A stretch of 26,186 bases of DNA from Prevotellaceae bacterium. Its GTDB lineage: Bacteria; Bacteroidota; Bacteroidia; Bacteroidales; Bacteroidaceae. Location: contig JAISIB010000021.1 of assembly GCA_031262265.1 (NCBI GenBank), positions 1 through 26,186 of the forward strand, written 5' to 3'. A program made the translations under genes and the position numbers. Of this stretch, positions 1-7,967 are shown one piece after another (position 1 is the stretch's first letter; every line of letters starts with the position of its first letter). Under the pieces are notes generated by a model that had not been told where the DNA came from, did not search any database, and saw nothing but the letters and a program-made list of their open reading frames with translations.

Positions 1-285
1 GATACCAACTCGAACCCCGACCTGATTGATTTCGTCATTCCGGCCAACGATGACGCTGCTAAGTCTATCGATCTGATCGTGGGTGCTTGCTGCGACGCCA
101 TCAACGAAGGCATCGAAGAGCGCAAAGCCGAGAAGATTGATATGGAGGCTGCCGGCGAACCTGCTACGCCCTCCAAGGGCAAGCGCAGATCGTCTCGCGC
201 ACGTCTCGACAGAACGGACGAAGAAGCCATCAACGCCGCGAAAGCAGCTGCATACGCTAAAAAGGGCGAAGAGGACGATGAATAA
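1..285 (+). CDS. rpsB: 30S ribosomal protein S2, C-terminal part (5' end outside window)
   Basis: This is the last 94 codons of ribosomal protein S2, open from base 1 in frame 1 and ending in TAA at 283-285. S2 binds the small subunit near the head-body junction and is needed for translation initiation. The recognisable part is the end of the conserved domain: residues reading DTNSNPDLIDFVIPAND, then AAKSIDLIVGACCDAINEG. This matches the S2 signature in which D-T-N-x-(N/D)-P precedes the 'IPGNDDA' segment. The tail is charged and Lys/Arg/Glu-rich, as is usual in Bacteroidota. The next gene is tsf, the normal rpsB-tsf order, 48 bases downstream with no terminator between them, so the two are probably co-transcribed. 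Confidence 0.97.
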   Translation, partial: DTNSNPDLIDFVIPANDDAAKSIDLIVGACCDAINEGIEERKAEKIDMEAAGEPATPSKGKRRSSRARLDRTDEEAINAAKAAAYAKKGEEDDE

Positions 286-315
286 CGTCTGCACCGCCGA
301 TTGATAAATATAAAT

Positions 316-324
316 AAGGAAGGA
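316..324 (+). promoter_or_regulatory. Ribosome binding site that fixes the tsf start
   Basis: The purine run AAGGAAGGA lies nine bases before the ATG at 334. It is one of the few good Shine-Dalgarno-like sequences in the window, and it argues against starting at the upstream TTG at 301. Confidence 0.6.
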
Positions 325-333
325 ACTAACAAT

Positions 334-1161
334 ATGGCTCAAGTAACAATGGCAGACATCACGCACCTGCGCAAAATGTCGGGTGCAGGCATGATGGACT
401 GTAAGAATGCCTTAATCGAAGCCGAAGGCGACTTCGAGAAGGCAATGGAAATTATTCGTAAGAAAGGACAAGCCGTAGCTGCCAAGCGTTCGGATCGCGA
501 AGCTTCGGAAGGCTGTGTGCTGGCAAAACATACCGAAGGCTATGCCGCTATGGTGGCATTGAAGTGCGAAACGGACTTCGTAGCCAAGAATGCAGACTTC
601 GTAGCACTCACTACCGAGATACTGGACTTGGCAATAGCCAACAAGCCGGCCGATATGGACGCTCTGAAAGCTCTGCCGATGGGCAAAGGCACCGTAGCCG
701 ACGCCGTGACGGATCGCTCGGGTATCACCGGCGAAAAGATGGAGTTGGACGGATACGGCTTCGTGGTAGGTGAATCTACCATGTCGTATATACATCCGGG
801 CAACAAGCTGGCCACTATCGTAGCCTTCAACCAAGCAGGCGTTGACCACCAAGTGGCTCGCGACGTGGCGATGCAGATTGCTGCCATGAGTCCGATTGCC
901 GTAGACCGTGCCGCCGTGCCGGCCGACGTATTGGTCAAAGAAAAAGAAATCGCTGCCGACAAGGCACGTCAGGAAGGTAAGCCCGAAAACATGATCGAAC
1001 GTATTGCCGAAGGTCGTCTGGGTAAATTCTACAAGGAAGTATGTCTGTTGGAACAAGAGTTTGTCAAAGACTCGAAGCTGACGATTGCCCAGTATTTGGA
1101 CAAAGCCTCCAAAGGCCTGACGGTAACCGATTTCAAACGCTTCACATTGAACTTAGAATAG
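334..1161 (+). CDS. tsf: Translation elongation factor Ts
   Basis: EF-Ts, 275 residues, catalyses GDP release from EF-Tu in the cytoplasm. The N-terminal UBA-like module reads ITHLRKMSGAGMMDCKNAL (about residues 9-27), the classic EF-Ts signature. The EF-Tu contact motif TDFVAKNADF follows near residues 81-90. The core with HVA-like repeats ends in the conserved FKRFTLNLE-type tail. The frame is open from a TTG at 301, but the ATG at 334 has an AAGGAAGGA ribosome site and gives the family's usual N-terminus (MAQVTMADI). It follows rpsB directly and ends just before a strong terminator, so rpsB-tsf forms the end of an operon. The length is normal for Bacteroidota. Confidence 0.98.
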   Translation: MAQVTMADITHLRKMSGAGMMDCKNALIEAEGDFEKAMEIIRKKGQAVAAKRSDREASEGCVLAKHTEGYAAMVALKCETDFVAKNADFVALTTEILDLAIANKPADMDALKALPMGKGTVADAVTDRSGITGEKMELDGYGFVVGESTMSYIHPGNKLATIVAFNQAGVDHQVARDVAMQIAAMSPIAVDRAAVPADVLVKEKEIAADKARQEGKPENMIERIAEGRLGKFYKEVCLLEQEFVKDSKLTIAQYLDKASKGLTVTDFKRFTLNLE

Positions 1162-1200
1162 TTTTTTCATAGAGAATGAAATAAATAACGATTAATGTAG

Positions 1201-1234
1201 AGCCGCACGGAAGTGATTTCGGGCGGCTTTTTTT
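1201..1234 (+). terminator. Intrinsic terminator of rpsB-tsf
   Basis: AGCCGC (1201-1206) pairs with GCGGCT (1223-1228) around a 16-base loop, and seven T residues (1228-1234) follow. It lies 40 bases after the tsf stop codon. Confidence 0.85.
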
Positions 1235-1264
1235 GTGTTTACCTGAATAGTATATAAAACAACA

Positions 1265-1305
1265 CAACCGCACGGATTTCACGCTAAGTGTCTTCCGTGC
1301 GGTTG
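1265..1305 (-). terminator. Perfect 11-bp hairpin, probable terminator for the symporter operon
   Basis: CAACCGCACGG (1265-1275) is perfectly complementary to CCGTGCGGTTG (1295-1305), with a 19-base loop. Read on the minus strand it is followed by a T-rich tract (tgttgttttat). It sits 41 bases beyond the stop of the minus-strand symporter gene, so it probably ends that operon. It could also back up tsf termination from the other side. The loop is longer than is typical for a terminator. Confidence 0.6.
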
Positions 1306-1346
1306 CGTATAATCATGTAAGCAGAATCTCTGGCTTTTCCTATTCT

Positions 1347-2903
1347 CTAAGCCTTTCGTTTGCCCATCAGGCTACCGATAACGATCGCTGCAACGGATAG
1401 CGGCAACGAATAGACTATGGGGTCGATGAGCGGAAACGGGTAAGCCTCTATCAAGACGGGGCGACCGAACAAGGCTTGGCAAAGGCCGAGTGCAGCCGAT
1501 TCTTTTTCGTGCATAAACAGCATGACGAATACGCTCGACAGCGTGCCGACCCACAGACTAAGCAGAACGCCTCGACGGGTTGCGCGTTTCCAATAGAGTG
1601 CGCAAAAGTAAGCCGGCAAGAAAGCCGATGCGCATACTCCCATGAAGAGTGCCGTGCCTCGCGCAATGATGTCGTTGGGCAACATATAGCAAATCACGTA
1701 GCTAATGAGAATGGCAAAGAGGATGCCCAGACGCACGACGGACGTTTGATTGCGGCGCGGTTTCTGCGGACTTTGGTAGCTTCCGTAGATGTCGGAGCCG
1801 ACGGCCGATCCCATGGTGTGGAACTGCGAACTGAGCGTTGACATGCCGGCCGACAGAATGCAGAGCATGAATATGGCACTGAACCATTCGGGCATAGCAC
1901 GGTTGATGAAGTAGGGAATAATCTGGTCAATGTCTTTCACGATGGCAGTTGCCACGGCACCCTCGGATTTTAGGAAGTAGAGATTGGTCAGCGGTCCGAT
2001 ATGGTAGATAACGCCTACGGTCACGAGGATAAAAAGACTGCCGATGAATACGCCTCTATTCAGTTGCTTCGTACTTTTGACCGTCATGAAGCGTACCACT
2101 AATTGCGGCTGCGCCAGACATCCGATGCCCACGCCCAAGATGAGCGACGTCACCAACGTAAACCATTGCGGCGAACCGGTGACGGGCATGCGCGTCCATC
2201 CCTGATGCCCCATCTCTCGAAACTTTTCGGGTACCAACGGCGCGATGTCAGTCAGGGCACGGTTGGCTTCGGTGAATCCCATATCAATGGTTCGGTAGAA
2301 GAAGAACAGCAAGAAGAACATACAGGCAAACATGATGACGGCTTGCATGGCGTCGGTGTACATCACTCCCTTCATACCGCCGGCTATGACGTAAGCGGCA
2401 ATGAACAGCGTGAAGATGAGCAGAGCGATGTGATAGTCTATCTCAAATATCTGTTGGAGAAACACCGCACCGCCTTTCATGACCACCGCCGCGTAGATAG
2501 GCATCCCGATGAAGATGACGGCTGCGATAAATACGCGGATGCCGCGTGACCGGTAGTGAGCACCGAGTAGTTGCGGGAACGTGCTGACGTTGAGCTGTGC
2601 ACCCAGTTGACGCGTACGCGCTCCGAACAAAATGAAGGCGATGACTACGCCTACCAACATATTCAATAGACACAGCCATTGCAATCCCATGCCGAAGGCG
2701 GCCGAGACTCCGCCGAAGCCGACGATAGCCGAAGCGGAAATAAACGTCGCTCCGTACGAGAGTGCCATAACGATGGGATTCATTTCCCGTCCGCCCACCA
2801 GATAGTCGGCAGAGGTATTCGTTTTTTTATAACCCAAGAAGCCCAGATAAGCGAGCAATAGTAAATAGCCTATGACGATAAGGCTCAATGTGAACGTACT
2901 CAT
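1347..2903 (-). CDS. Sodium:solute symporter (SSS family)
   Basis: A 518-residue inner-membrane transporter of the SSS family (the PutP/PanF fold), expected to use the sodium gradient to import a small organic solute. It starts with a hydrophobic helix (residues 5-24), followed by the family hallmark DYLVGGREMNPIVMALSYGATFISASAIVG (split here across residues 33-62). There are about 13 predicted membrane segments. The sodium-site helix contains LSAGMSTLSSQFH near residue 370; the S-T-L-S-S serines match the second sodium site of LeuT-fold symporters. The substrate cannot be told from sequence. The start codon overlaps the stop of a 41-residue membrane peptide gene (ATGA at 2903-2900), which points to translational coupling and joint function. 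Length is normal for the family. Confidence 0.93.
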   Translation of the reverse strand: MSTFTLSLIVIGYLLLLAYLGFLGYKKTNTSADYLVGGREMNPIVMALSYGATFISASAIVGFGGVSAAFGMGLQWLCLLNMLVGVVIAFILFGARTRQLGAQLNVSTFPQLLGAHYRSRGIRVFIAAVIFIGMPIYAAVVMKGGAVFLQQIFEIDYHIALLIFTLFIAAYVIAGGMKGVMYTDAMQAVIMFACMFFLLFFFYRTIDMGFTEANRALTDIAPLVPEKFREMGHQGWTRMPVTGSPQWFTLVTSLILGVGIGCLAQPQLVVRFMTVKSTKQLNRGVFIGSLFILVTVGVIYHIGPLTNLYFLKSEGAVATAIVKDIDQIIPYFINRAMPEWFSAIFMLCILSAGMSTLSSQFHTMGSAVGSDIYGSYQSPQKPRRNQTSVVRLGILFAILISYVICYMLPNDIIARGTALFMGVCASAFLPAYFCALYWKRATRRGVLLSLWVGTLSSVFVMLFMHEKESAALGLCQALFGRPVLIEAYPFPLIDPIVYSLPLSVAAIVIGSLMGKRKA

Positions 2904-3025
2904 AGCGATTGATCATTAGTGTTGTCTTTATTCCAGTGCGTGATGCCGAACCATGCCGCAAAGATGATGCAGAGCAGCGAGAGTAGGTACGGCAGAATAA
3001 TGAAAATGTCGTAAATACCGAACAT
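2900..3025 (-). CDS. Small membrane peptide, probable symporter small accessory protein (41 aa)
   Basis: This short ORF starts at the ATG at 3025-3023 and stops at TGA (2902-2900), overlapping the symporter start by four bases. It encodes 41 residues: MFGIYDIFIILPYLLSLLCI, then IFAAWFGITHWNKDNTNDQSL. It has one hydrophobic helix (about residues 7-28) and a short polar C-terminus containing the Trp-Asn motif HWNKD. This layout (an M-[FL]-G start, one helix, a WN end, placed directly before an SSS symporter) matches the 'symporter small accessory protein' family as I know it. That family is common upstream of SSS genes but often missed because of its size. The role is unproven; it is presumed to bind or stabilise the symporter. 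No clear ribosome site is seen. The identification rests on pattern memory and position, not on a search. Confidence 0.82.
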   Translation of the reverse strand: MFGIYDIFIILPYLLSLLCIIFAAWFGITHWNKDNTNDQSL

Positions 3026-3077
3026 AAGTGTAAATGTATTAGAGAGTTAGAAAATAAATAAGAAAACGATGTGTCTG

Positions 3078-3758
3078 TCAGGCTTTCACGGCAGCATAGA
3101 TGAATAGGAACACGTACGTTGCGTAGAGTATGTAACAAGTCTGACGGATACGGGCGGGAAAGCGGTTTTGTTGGGGCGGTTGCACGGCTTCTTTCCCTAA
3201 CCAACGGCCGCGCAACCAACGATAGGCATAATAAATACCGTAGCCGAACAGTAAACCGCAAACGGTTCCGGCTATAATATCGGAAATGAAATGCACGCCC
3301 AGATAGATACGCGAGTAGGCGTTGAGCGTAGCCCACGCCATTGCGCTCCATGCGAATAGACGATTGCGAAAGAGCAGCGTAAAAAACATGGCTACTCCGA
3401 AAGAGTTGCAAGCATGCCCCGAGATGAAACCGTACAGCCCGCCGCGATAATCGTGCACGGTCAGTATGAGATTCTCAAAATCGGGGTGATGCGTAGGACG
3501 GAAACGATGAAAGAACGGCTTGGCAAAGCCGCTGGTAAATTGATCGCACACGAGTATGAGCAACGCGACGGCAAGTATGACGAGCAACACCTCACGTACC
3601 GGTTGGCGATAGGCAACGGCGAACAACAAGAACGCCGCTACCGGTAACCAAACGATGAAACCGGAATGCAGCCAAAAGAACTCGTCCCAGAAAGGCGTAT
3701 GATGACCATGTAGGGCGAGGAACAGACTGCGTTCGTATGTGAGTATTTGCTCGAGCAT
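3078..3758 (-). CDS. PAP2-family membrane phosphatase
   Basis: A 226-residue integral membrane phosphatase of the PAP2 (type 2 phosphatidic acid phosphatase) superfamily. All three catalytic motifs are present: K80-x6-R87-P88 (KPFFHRFRP), SGH at 113-115, and S149-R150-x5-H156-x3-D160 (SRIYLGVHFISD). Motif 2 has Ile instead of the usual Pro before SGH, a mild departure. Five to six hydrophobic helices surround them. Likely substrates are lipid phosphates or pyrophosphates such as undecaprenyl pyrophosphate, phosphatidylglycerophosphate or lipid A phosphate; the sequence does not decide between them. It begins three bases after pdxA, so it is in the same operon. The tail (residues 180-226) is basic and then hydrophobic, giving a possible extra C-terminal helix. 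Confidence 0.92.
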   Translation of the reverse strand: MLEQILTYERSLFLALHGHHTPFWDEFFWLHSGFIVWLPVAAFLLFAVAYRQPVREVLLVILAVALLILVCDQFTSGFAKPFFHRFRPTHHPDFENLILTVHDYRGGLYGFISGHACNSFGVAMFFTLLFRNRLFAWSAMAWATLNAYSRIYLGVHFISDIIAGTVCGLLFGYGIYYAYRWLRGRWLGKEAVQPPQQNRFPARIRQTCYILYATYVFLFIYAAVKA

Positions 3759-3761
3759 GTG

Positions 3762-4877
3762 TTACAAAACGGTCGGGAGTTCGTCGTCCGTGACCGTGTC
3801 TAATTTCAATTTATCACTATCGTCGCGTTTCTCGTAATATTGTTTTCTGAGCGGATGCGCATGTGCTTCTTCGTTGCGCAGACGTGCCCGATAGATGTCT
3901 ATGGCCGTATAGATGGCCTGACGGAACGAACTTTCCGAAGCAATACCCTTGTTGACAATGTCATAAGCCGTGCCGTGTGCGGGCGATGTGCGTATGAGTG
4001 GCAATCCGGCCGTATAGTTTATACCCTCTTCCATCGCCAGCGTTTTGAACGGTATCAGTCCCTGGTCGTGATACATGGCGAGGATACCGTCAAAGTGTGT
4101 ATAGTTGCCGGAACCCATGAATCCGTCGGCCGGATACGGGCCGTAGCAAAGAATCTTTTGGTTGCGCATTTCTTCGATAGCGGGGCGAATGATTTCCTTC
4201 TCCTCCGTTCCGATGACGCCACCGTCGCCGGCGTGCGGATTGAGTGCCAATACGGCGATTCGCGGACTGGAAATACCGAAGTCTACTTTCAGGGAACGAT
4301 GGAAAATCGCGATTTTCTCACTCAGCGACTCTTTGGTTATCTTTCCGGCCACCTCGCGCAACGGGATATGCCCCGTTACCAATGCGACGCGCAAATCATC
4401 TTTCAACAAAATCATCAGTGCTTTTTTCCCGTCTTCACTGAGGCAATTCTCCAAATACTCGGTGTGCCCCGGAAACGGAAAGTGCGCGGATTGGATATTG
4501 TGTTTGTCGATAGGCGCGGTGACCAGCACGTTGATACGGCCTTCTTTATACTCGGAAATGGCACGTTCCAACGCGTCGAATGCCGCTTTACCGGCCTCGG
4601 GAGTCGACTTACCGAATTCTACCTTCACTTCATCGTCCGTACAATTGACGATACTCAGTTTATTATAGGCGGCGTCTGACGCCGAGTGTACGATGCTAAA
4701 ATTGGTAGTGAGGTCTAATGACTTGCGGTGATAGGCAGCTACTTTGGGAGAACCGTAGACGACAGGCGTACAAAGTTCCAGCATAGCCGGATCGGCAAAG
4801 GTTTTTAGAATAATCTCATAACCTATGCTATTGATGTCTCCGTGGGTAATGCCCACCTTTATTTTATTATTCTCCAT
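3762..4877 (-). CDS. pdxA: 4-hydroxythreonine-4-phosphate dehydrogenase
   Basis: PdxA oxidises 4-phosphohydroxy-L-threonine with NAD(P) in pyridoxal phosphate synthesis. With the ATG at 4877 the protein has 371 residues. The three metal-binding histidines are in place: H170 (TGHIPLR), H215 (NPHAGDGG) and H270 (MYHDQGLIPFK), with the same 45- and 55-residue spacing as in E. coli PdxA. GHTEYLE (137-143) and GLPLIRTSPAHGTAYDI (291-307) are also family motifs; the last usually reads TSVDHGTA, here TSPAHGTA. The frame extends to a TTG at 4886, but ATG at 4877 gives the normal N-terminus (MENNKIKVGITHGD). It overlaps the end of the DUF4837 gene by 11 bases and is followed three bases later by the PAP2 gene. 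The enzyme is about 40 residues longer than proteobacterial PdxA, mostly in an acidic C-terminal tail. Confidence 0.95.
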   Translation of the reverse strand: MENNKIKVGITHGDINSIGYEIILKTFADPAMLELCTPVVYGSPKVAAYHRKSLDLTTNFSIVHSASDAAYNKLSIVNCTDDEVKVEFGKSTPEAGKAAFDALERAISEYKEGRINVLVTAPIDKHNIQSAHFPFPGHTEYLENCLSEDGKKALMILLKDDLRVALVTGHIPLREVAGKITKESLSEKIAIFHRSLKVDFGISSPRIAVLALNPHAGDGGVIGTEEKEIIRPAIEEMRNQKILCYGPYPADGFMGSGNYTHFDGILAMYHDQGLIPFKTLAMEEGINYTAGLPLIRTSPAHGTAYDIVNKGIASESSFRQAIYTAIDIYRARLRNEEAHAHPLRKQYYEKRDDSDKLKLDTVTDDELPTVL

Positions 4878-5940
4878 TCTTTGCAACTGTATTATTAGGA
4901 TTAGTTGGTGTCGTTATAGTGTCTGTCAACTGTGGCCGCTGCTGCTCGGAAGGTAAACGCAGGCTGGCGAGTGTTGCTTCCATCGTACGCACCAATCGGC
5001 GTTTGTTACGATTGGGCGAATAAATGAATAGCTCGGCGGTGACTACGCGCTGATTGACTTCATCAATGCGGGTGTATGAAACGAACGGACCGCCCATAAA
5101 GTCGTTGCCGGTCATTCGCCACAGACCGCGAATCTCCATAAAATAGGCGTTCTGCATAGTCCCGCTTTTGACGGTCACCGTCCGCGAATCCGTAGACATG
5201 AACGAATTTTCATACGAACCGGGTAAATTCTTCCCCATGACGGAGTCGCGTTTGTGCACCAAGAAGTCCTTCGTAAAAGTGCGTTTGTCCGTATATGGAT
5301 AGGAGTAGATAACCAGATTCATATCGTTCATCGCCGTATTGGTGGACGCCCAAAGAAAATTCTTTCCCGTTTTGAAGTATTGCAGACTGGTAGGCGCCCA
5401 AATATCGTAGCCGAACATGCTCTTCACCTTTTCTTCTACCATCATACTGTGCGAACTTTCCAGTCCTAAGAGCTGTGCATTGATTTCGGCGCGGGTAAAA
5501 TAGTCCAGCATCGCCTGTTTGTGCTCGTTGACGAACGTTTCGAGCGCATCTTCCGTCGGTGCTTGGATGGTCAGAACCGCTTGCGGTGCCGCATACACGT
5601 TTTTACTCGCTACATACTTGGCTTGTGTGTATGCATTCTTGTTTACGTCTACGACAATAATGTTACGTACGGGCTTCAAGAACGAATCGAAGTTGCCCGG
5701 AGACGTGTACATGATTTTAAACCATGGCTCCGATTGCGGCAGCCCAATCATATCGGCGTCCAGCGCATTGTATATGGCACGACCGGCAGGGCGTTCCCAC
5801 ATACCTAAGTCTATCACGACCAGCACTTCATACGGTGCGCCGGTGGAAGTCGGTTGAAAGGCTGATCCCTTACCTTTACAAGCAGAGAACGACAGCGCGA
5901 CTATCAACGAATAAACAATGAGGCAAACATTTGTTTTCAT
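4867..5940 (-). CDS. DUF4837 family lipoprotein
   Basis: A 357-residue exported lipoprotein of the Bacteroidota-specific DUF4837 family, function unknown. The N-terminus is a lipoprotein signal peptide: basic start MKTN, hydrophobic stretch, then the lipobox LSFSAC with Cys20, followed by KGKGSAF. No acidic residue directly follows the cysteine. Family features visible are the YEVLVVIDLGMWE segment (about 37-49), LPQSEPWF (67-74) and GGPFVSYTRID near residue 281. The end is a low-complexity Thr/Asn/Pro tail. The gene overlaps pdxA by 11 bases and heads the operon, an arrangement I recall from other Bacteroidales. What an envelope lipoprotein has to do with B6 synthesis is not known; shared transcription may be the only link. 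Confidence 0.9.
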   Translation of the reverse strand: MKTNVCLIVYSLIVALSFSACKGKGSAFQPTSTGAPYEVLVVIDLGMWERPAGRAIYNALDADMIGLPQSEPWFKIMYTSPGNFDSFLKPVRNIIVVDVNKNAYTQAKYVASKNVYAAPQAVLTIQAPTEDALETFVNEHKQAMLDYFTRAEINAQLLGLESSHSMMVEEKVKSMFGYDIWAPTSLQYFKTGKNFLWASTNTAMNDMNLVIYSYPYTDKRTFTKDFLVHKRDSVMGKNLPGSYENSFMSTDSRTVTVKSGTMQNAYFMEIRGLWRMTGNDFMGGPFVSYTRIDEVNQRVVTAELFIYSPNRNKRRLVRTMEATLASLRLPSEQQRPQLTDTITTPTNPNNTVAKNGE

Positions 5941-5960
5941 AATAACTTCTTTTGACCGTA

Positions 5961-5968
5961 CAAAATTA
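5961..5968 (-). promoter_or_regulatory. Candidate -7 element (TAATTTTG) for the DUF4837-pdxA operon
   Basis: Read on the minus strand, TAATTTTG fits the Bacteroidales -7 consensus TAnnTTTG, 20 bases before the ATG at 5940. A second identical octamer lies at 5984-5991 in a very AT-rich stretch. No -33 TTTG is seen at the standard spacing; the second octamer's TTTG is only 15 bases away. A weak call. Confidence 0.35.
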
Positions 5969-6073
5969 CTTTTTATGCGTATACAAAATTATTTTTTCAC
6001 AGATAAAAATAATTAATAAGCTCTGATATGCTCAGAACATGCTTTGATACTCGCACAAGACACCTTGATATTT

Positions 6074-7378
6074 CTATAACTCCCTGCAATCTTTCACGCG
6101 CACCGCCTTCCCTTCGGATTGCGGCAGCGACCCTTTCTTCACCAGCTTCACGCGTGGCGTCACGAGTATCTCATCGCGCAATTGACGGGTGATTTCTTTG
6201 CGGATATTTTCCAATTCGATATAGTTGTCCGTAGACAGGTCGCTCAATTCCACCTCTACGATGATTTCGTCTTGTGAGTTCTGTGTCAACAACGTTATTA
6301 GGTACTGGCTGCCAAGTTCGGGGAACTGCACCAACACTTTCTCTATTTGCATCGGGAAGATGTTGACGCCCTTGATAATGAACATGTCGTCACTGCGTCC
6401 CTTGATACGGTCGATACGCAGGTGCGTCCTCCCACACGGACACTCGCCCGGCAAAATACGGGTAAGGTCGCGCGTACGATAGCGAATCAATGGCATCATC
6501 GTGCGGTCGAGCGTGGTGAGTACAAGCTCGCCGTATTCACCGATCGGCATCGGTTCTTCGGTTTCCGGATGAATGATTTCTACGTAGTAGCAGTCTTCCC
6601 AGAAGTGCATACCGTTTTGTTCTTGGCACTCAAAGGCTACACCCGGCCCGTTCATTTCGCTCATCCCGAAGCTATTGTATGCGCGCACTCCCAGCATCTG
6701 TTCGATGCGGCGACGTTGCTCGTCGGTATGCGGTTCGGCTCCGATCAGTAGCGTACGTAACTTGGTACTTCTCGGATCAATGCCTTCTTCTTGAAAAACT
6801 TCGGCCAAACGGATGGCATAACTGGGTATGGCGTGCAGAGCGGTCGTTCCGAAATCGGTAATAAACTTGATTTGTCGTTTACTGTTGCCTGCGGCTGCCG
6901 GCACCGTCAAGGCTCCCAATCGTTCGGCACCGTATTGGAATCCCAATCCACCGGTAAACATGCCGTAGCCCGAACTGTTTTGAAAGACGTCGGTTTTACG
7001 CAATCCGACCATATAGAGGCAGCGTGCTACGAGGTTCGCCCACGAATCCAAGTCATGCTGCGAGTGTACGATGACCGTCGGGTTGCCCGTCGTACCGCTG
7101 GACGAGTGGAGGCGCACGGCGTCTTCCTGTTTTCCGGCTACCAAGCCGAACGGATAATGTTCGCGCATCTGTGCTTTTGTAGTGAACGGAATGCGACGAA
7201 TATCTTCGGGCGATTGAATTTGTTCGGGCGTAATGCCATGCGCTCGGAACACGTCGTGATAGAACGGTGAGTGCGAGGCAATCTCCATTGTGCGACGGAA
7301 ACGTTCCAGTTGCAAAGCGAGCAATCGTTCTCGCGTCATCGTTTCTATCGCTTCTTCCCAGTATTTATTCTCTGTCAT
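6074..7378 (-). CDS. paaK: Phenylacetate-CoA ligase family (PaaK-like)
   Basis: A 434-residue adenylate-forming ligase that joins an aryl-acetate (phenylacetate, indoleacetate or similar) to coenzyme A using ATP. The ATP-binding P-loop is HSSSGTTGNPT (91-101). The downstream adenylation motifs are NSFGMSEMNGPG near residue 235, YRTRDLTR near residue 300, and a PCGRTH-containing turn. The C-terminal domain has IKGRSDDMFIIKGVNIFP, typical of PaaK. It lies seven bases after iorB and is the third gene of an operon with indolepyruvate oxidoreductase, so it probably acts on the aryl-acetyl-CoA made or used by that enzyme. In this setting it may run towards acid and ATP (fermentation of aromatic amino acids) or towards CoA ester (using arylacetates to make aromatic amino acids). 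Substrate and direction are inferences. Confidence 0.93.
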   Translation of the reverse strand: MTENKYWEEAIETMTRERLLALQLERFRRTMEIASHSPFYHDVFRAHGITPEQIQSPEDIRRIPFTTKAQMREHYPFGLVAGKQEDAVRLHSSSGTTGNPTVIVHSQHDLDSWANLVARCLYMVGLRKTDVFQNSSGYGMFTGGLGFQYGAERLGALTVPAAAGNSKRQIKFITDFGTTALHAIPSYAIRLAEVFQEEGIDPRSTKLRTLLIGAEPHTDEQRRRIEQMLGVRAYNSFGMSEMNGPGVAFECQEQNGMHFWEDCYYVEIIHPETEEPMPIGEYGELVLTTLDRTMMPLIRYRTRDLTRILPGECPCGRTHLRIDRIKGRSDDMFIIKGVNIFPMQIEKVLVQFPELGSQYLITLLTQNSQDEIIVEVELSDLSTDNYIELENIRKEITRQLRDEILVTPRVKLVKKGSLPQSEGKAVRVKDCREL

Positions 7379-7385
7379 AAGGCAA

Positions 7386-7967
7386 TCAGATACGTTGTTC
7401 GGATATGGCTTTACCGGCTGCCAACGCCCGAAGGTTCAGTGTTACGATTTCTTCTCCTTTGCGGGCGAAGATGTCTCGAACGGCGGCTTGCATCGTCGCG
7501 TCGTCGATACCTAAAAAAGGAATGGTGGCGCCTAACAATACGATATTGGCTGCGCGCACGCTGCCTGCTTCTTTGGCCAGCGCATCGGCGTTCAACAACA
7601 CATGATGCTGTATCGTTTTGATAGCGGCATACACTTCGTCCGCTTCAGGATAATTATCTATGTTTACGAAGGTAGTTTCATTAGTAATGAGCCAACCGTT
7701 CTCGTTCAGGTAGGGGAGATAGCGCAAAGCTTCCATCGGTTCCAGAGAAAGGATCAAGTCGCATTTTCCGGTGGGTATCAGATCGGAAGCAATGGGGCGG
7801 TCGCTAATACGCAGGTTCGATTGCACGTCGCCGCCGCGCTGGCTCATGCCATGCACTTCGGCTTGTTTCATATAGAAGCCTTTTCTCAAAGCGGCTTGCC
7901 CGATGACGGTTGCGATGGACAGAATGCCTTGCCCGCCGACGCCTGCCAGAATAATATCTGTTTTCAT
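7386..7967 (-). CDS. iorB: Indolepyruvate oxidoreductase, beta subunit
   Basis: A 193-residue gamma-type (pyruvate ferredoxin oxidoreductase gamma domain) subunit that binds the CoA side of the 2-oxoacid oxidoreductase active site. The N-terminus MKTDIILAGVGGQGILSIA carries the GVGGQG motif (9-14) that marks this family. AEVHGMSQRGGDVQSNLRI (37-55) is the conserved segment of IorB. Its start overlaps the end of iorA by four bases (ATGA at 7967-7964), so the two subunits are translationally coupled. Length is normal. Confidence 0.95.
   Translation of the reverse strand: MKTDIILAGVGGQGILSIATVIGQAALRKGFYMKQAEVHGMSQRGGDVQSNLRISDRPIASDLIPTGKCDLILSLEPMEALRYLPYLNENGWLITNETTFVNIDNYPEADEVYAAIKTIQHHVLLNADALAKEAGSVRAANIVLLGATIPFLGIDDATMQAAVRDIFARKGEEIVTLNLRALAAGKAISEQRI

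Noticed and set aside
412..1056. 214-codon minus-strand open frame inside tsf
   Set aside because: It lies antisense to an unmistakable EF-Ts gene and has no family features.
2827..3411. 194-codon minus-strand open frame covering the symporter-PAP2 junction
   Set aside because: It overlaps two real genes and the small peptide in another frame. The composition is that of a shadow, and the small peptide with ATGA coupling explains the gap better.
3840..4679. 279-codon plus-strand open frame inside pdxA
   Set aside because: It is the antisense shadow of pdxA, whose metal-binding histidines and length are intact.
5984..5991. Second TAATTTTG octamer as a -33 or alternative -7 element
   Set aside because: The stretch is very AT-rich and the spacing (15 bases) is wrong for a -33/-7 pair. 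It may be chance.
6000..6073. Terminator after the PaaK gene
   Set aside because: Only a five-base stem (TCTGA/TCAGA) is found and no clear T-run is attached, so it is too weak to call.
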